This document shows positions 62,136 through 64,000 of a DNA stretch of 64,000 nucleotides, one piece after another. The stretch lies in contig JAJGOT010000038.1 in the NCBI GenBank assembly GCA_022457155.1, positions 2,361,501 through 2,425,500 on the forward strand, read 5' to 3'. The stretch is from Cladopsammia gracilis. Taxonomy: Eukaryota; Cnidaria; Anthozoa; Scleractinia; Dendrophylliidae. Each line of letters opens with the position of its first letter. Position 1 is the stretch's first letter. The position numbers were made by a program, and so were the translations under genes. The notes under the pieces are model-generated. The model was given only the letters and a program-made list of their open reading frames with translations. It was not told the DNA's origin and ran no database searches.

Positions 62136-62914
62136 TGATGTGAGGAAGTAATGGACTAAAAGTCATTATAAAAGGTATAATCGTGATCTTACGTTTGTAG
62201 AATACAATTTCAACTGTTTATCCATGGTATTGTTGGCCGATAATTTAAACGGGATGTAAGTATTAATGAAACATACGAACAAAAGACCTCGCATCCTCGG
62301 ACACAAATATGCCATAAAAAAATCCCGCCAAAGAAATAAATTTGCTTACCAAGATACAAATGCTGACAACAGTCACGTAGGTGTGGTCTATTCCATGAGA
62401 GGATTTCAAAAGTTGACCTAAACGAAAATCAATCACAGAGATTAAGCGAATCATTTAAGCCTGCCCAAAAAGCGACCTAAATCCAGAAAATGTCGGTTCA
62501 TGCAGTTACAATGAGAAGTGTTATACCATTGAAGAGTAATGCTTTCCAAGATACACGAAGATAGGACCCGTGAGAGTCCATTATCCGTTGTTTAGGATTT
62601 TCCTGAAGTAAGAGATGGCACTACAGCAAATACCCTTGCGAATTTATGAGGTCCCGCACGTTAAACTCTGGAAGCCATGGAACATGGATAACTAAAAAAA
62701 AAGTACCCAGCAATCAGCATATTTAGCCAGGTGAGGACAAGGTTTCTTGGAAGCTGTGTGATTTTGTACAGATCAGATGATCAGGGAAGCCAAGATCTAG
62801 AAGACTTTTTGAGATGCAAGGAAATTAATATTGAGTAATATTCTTTCTATAAGGTTTGTTTCCCGTTGAAGCCGCAAGTTTAATGTTGAGTCACTACTTG
62901 TGAAGTATTTAGTC
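62136..62914. repeat. End of the duplicated segment (matches 23960-24757)
   Basis: Collinear with 23960-24757 with small indels. Similarity stops at GTCACTACT(T/C)GTGAAGTAT, marking the duplication breakpoint. No gene. Confidence 0.75.
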
Positions 62915-64000
62915 ATTGTTTACGCCGAAACTAATTCTACTTCGCATTGGTCATTATCGCTAAGGCGTCACGTGTGAAATGCGGGCGAACAACCAGCAAT
63001 CAGTATCACACAGAAGTGATCGGTCTTAATCAAAGGCTCCTAAGAGCCAACCCGTGAATAAGAAATGCTAACGCATAACGCAATATTGCGGTAAGCTTAT
63101 GTTTTCACGCTGACACGCGCGGTTCAATATTTTTTTAAAATTAAATTAAGGAGTTTTGACGAACGCAAAAAAAACCCAGTACATCACTTTCATAATGTCC
63201 AGTCCGAAGAAGAAAGAAAAAAGAGAGAGAGAGAAAAAAGAATGAAGGTCCTGAGCTGGACTTCAACCACAGGTACTCCAAGCTCAAGTGATGTTTACAC
63301 CTTGTTATTTGAACGTCGTGGTAACTGTTGCGTAATAGCGAAATTATAAGGATTTGTATGGGGAAAATTTGTTTCGAATTTGAGTCTTTGGCCGGGTCGC
63401 TAAGCTATCTTCCAATGGTTTGATGAACGCGAAGTATGAATAAAGCCTCTTCCGATGGCTCAAAACGGGAAAGTTTAAAGGGATTAGCAACCTTTAATTT
63501 TCTCTCAGTGTATATGCGACTCTGATGAAGATCACGAATGGAAAGCAGAACTATCGACTATAGTCCACGTGGAATTTCGAGGCGACTGGAGGCGTTGGAG
63601 CGAATTTACGGCCGATTTCCTTCGGTGGATCCGATCGGCTCGTTGAGCGGAGTGCCCTACCTTGTCTCTCTTTTAGGGAGGAAGAAATGAGTCGAGTGCA
63701 ACTAAAACTCGCCGGAATCACTTTGAATCGACCCAAAAACCACTCAATACACCAGTAAACACACAAAGAAGTTCAGGTGAGCCATTTTTATTGAAATATC
63801 GTTCGTTAGTATCATAAACCTAGGCCACAAAATCAGTTAAACCTAGCAATAAATTGGTGTCAAAGTTCCATGAAATTATGCTTTTTTATCCAACTCTATT
63901 GGCTTGAATTCAGTTAGAATTCTCTGTAACTTTTGTGTAATCTTTCCACACAAAATGCATCTCGGAATGCATATCCTTTTCAACCGCCGTGATCTGTTGT
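62915..64000. other. No gene recognised
   Basis: Single-copy-looking sequence with a purine-rich run (63205-63240). It also has a short dispersed motif ATCAAAGGCTCCTAAGAGCC (63018) that also appears in variant form near 28578 and 47330. The minus-strand frame 63766-63551 (71 codons) is not recognised. Confidence 0.4.

Overview
This is eukaryotic, intron-containing, repeat-rich DNA, most likely from an invertebrate animal. The transposon mix (Polinton, Ngaro/DIRS, Penelope, CR1/L2-like LINEs, hAT) and a GalNAc-transferase gene would suit an anthozoan cnidarian, but that is inference. 

Region 1 (1-24.76 kb) is one copy of a tandemly duplicated locus. It holds exons 3 and 4 of a B4GALNT3/4-like glycosyltransferase gene (gene A). 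A 19,362-bp Polinton/Maverick, an endogenous DNA virus-like element (255-19616), has landed in the intron before exon 3, with 6-bp target duplications gtcttg on both sides. The Polinton looks nearly complete. It has protein-primed DNA polymerase B, FtsK/HerA-type packaging ATPase, minor and major jelly-roll capsid proteins, adenain-like protease, a zinc-ribbon/phospholipase A2 protein, retrovirus-type integrase with chromodomain, a phage-like tail-fibre protein, a probable poxvirus VLTF3-like late transcription factor, two related helix-turn-helix proteins, an acidic-tailed possible ssDNA-binding protein and several basic or acidic virion-type proteins. The 351-bp ends are palindromes that lie in the same (direct) orientation. 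The zinc ribbon and PLA2 frames are separated by a textbook -1 ribosomal frameshift signal (slippery heptamer, 7-nt spacer, 8-bp hairpin). Protease and integrase lack an ATG and start at 4-nt GTGA/TTGA overlaps. 

Region 2 (24.76-46.0 kb) is a graveyard of mobile DNA: a minus-strand LTR retrotransposon relic (gag-PR-RT-RH-INT) split by an inverted-repeat insertion, a minus-strand CR1/L2-like LINE relic, a 3.1-kb satellite with a 60-bp period interrupted by an 800-bp TIR element, several MITEs, a tRNA-like sequence, and a third partial copy of the gene intron. 

Region 3 (46.0-54.1 kb) is gene B, an apparently intact four-exon B4GALNT3/4-like gene (611 codons; type II membrane anchor, PA14 domain, GT domain). 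Its introns are the empty sites for insertions seen in gene A, and it carries its own hAT relic. 

Region 4 (54.1-62.9 kb) is downstream sequence matching that of gene A. It carries a decayed Ngaro-like tyrosine-recombinase retrotransposon (55040-61720) recognised by complete split direct repeats A1...B1-A2-B2. This element in turn holds a 66-bp minisatellite, a 491-bp tandem duplication and a nested Penelope-like fragment. 62.9-64 kb has no recognisable gene. Capsid, ATPase and protease genes together with polymerase and integrase suggest that the Polinton can (or recently could) form virions as well as integrate.
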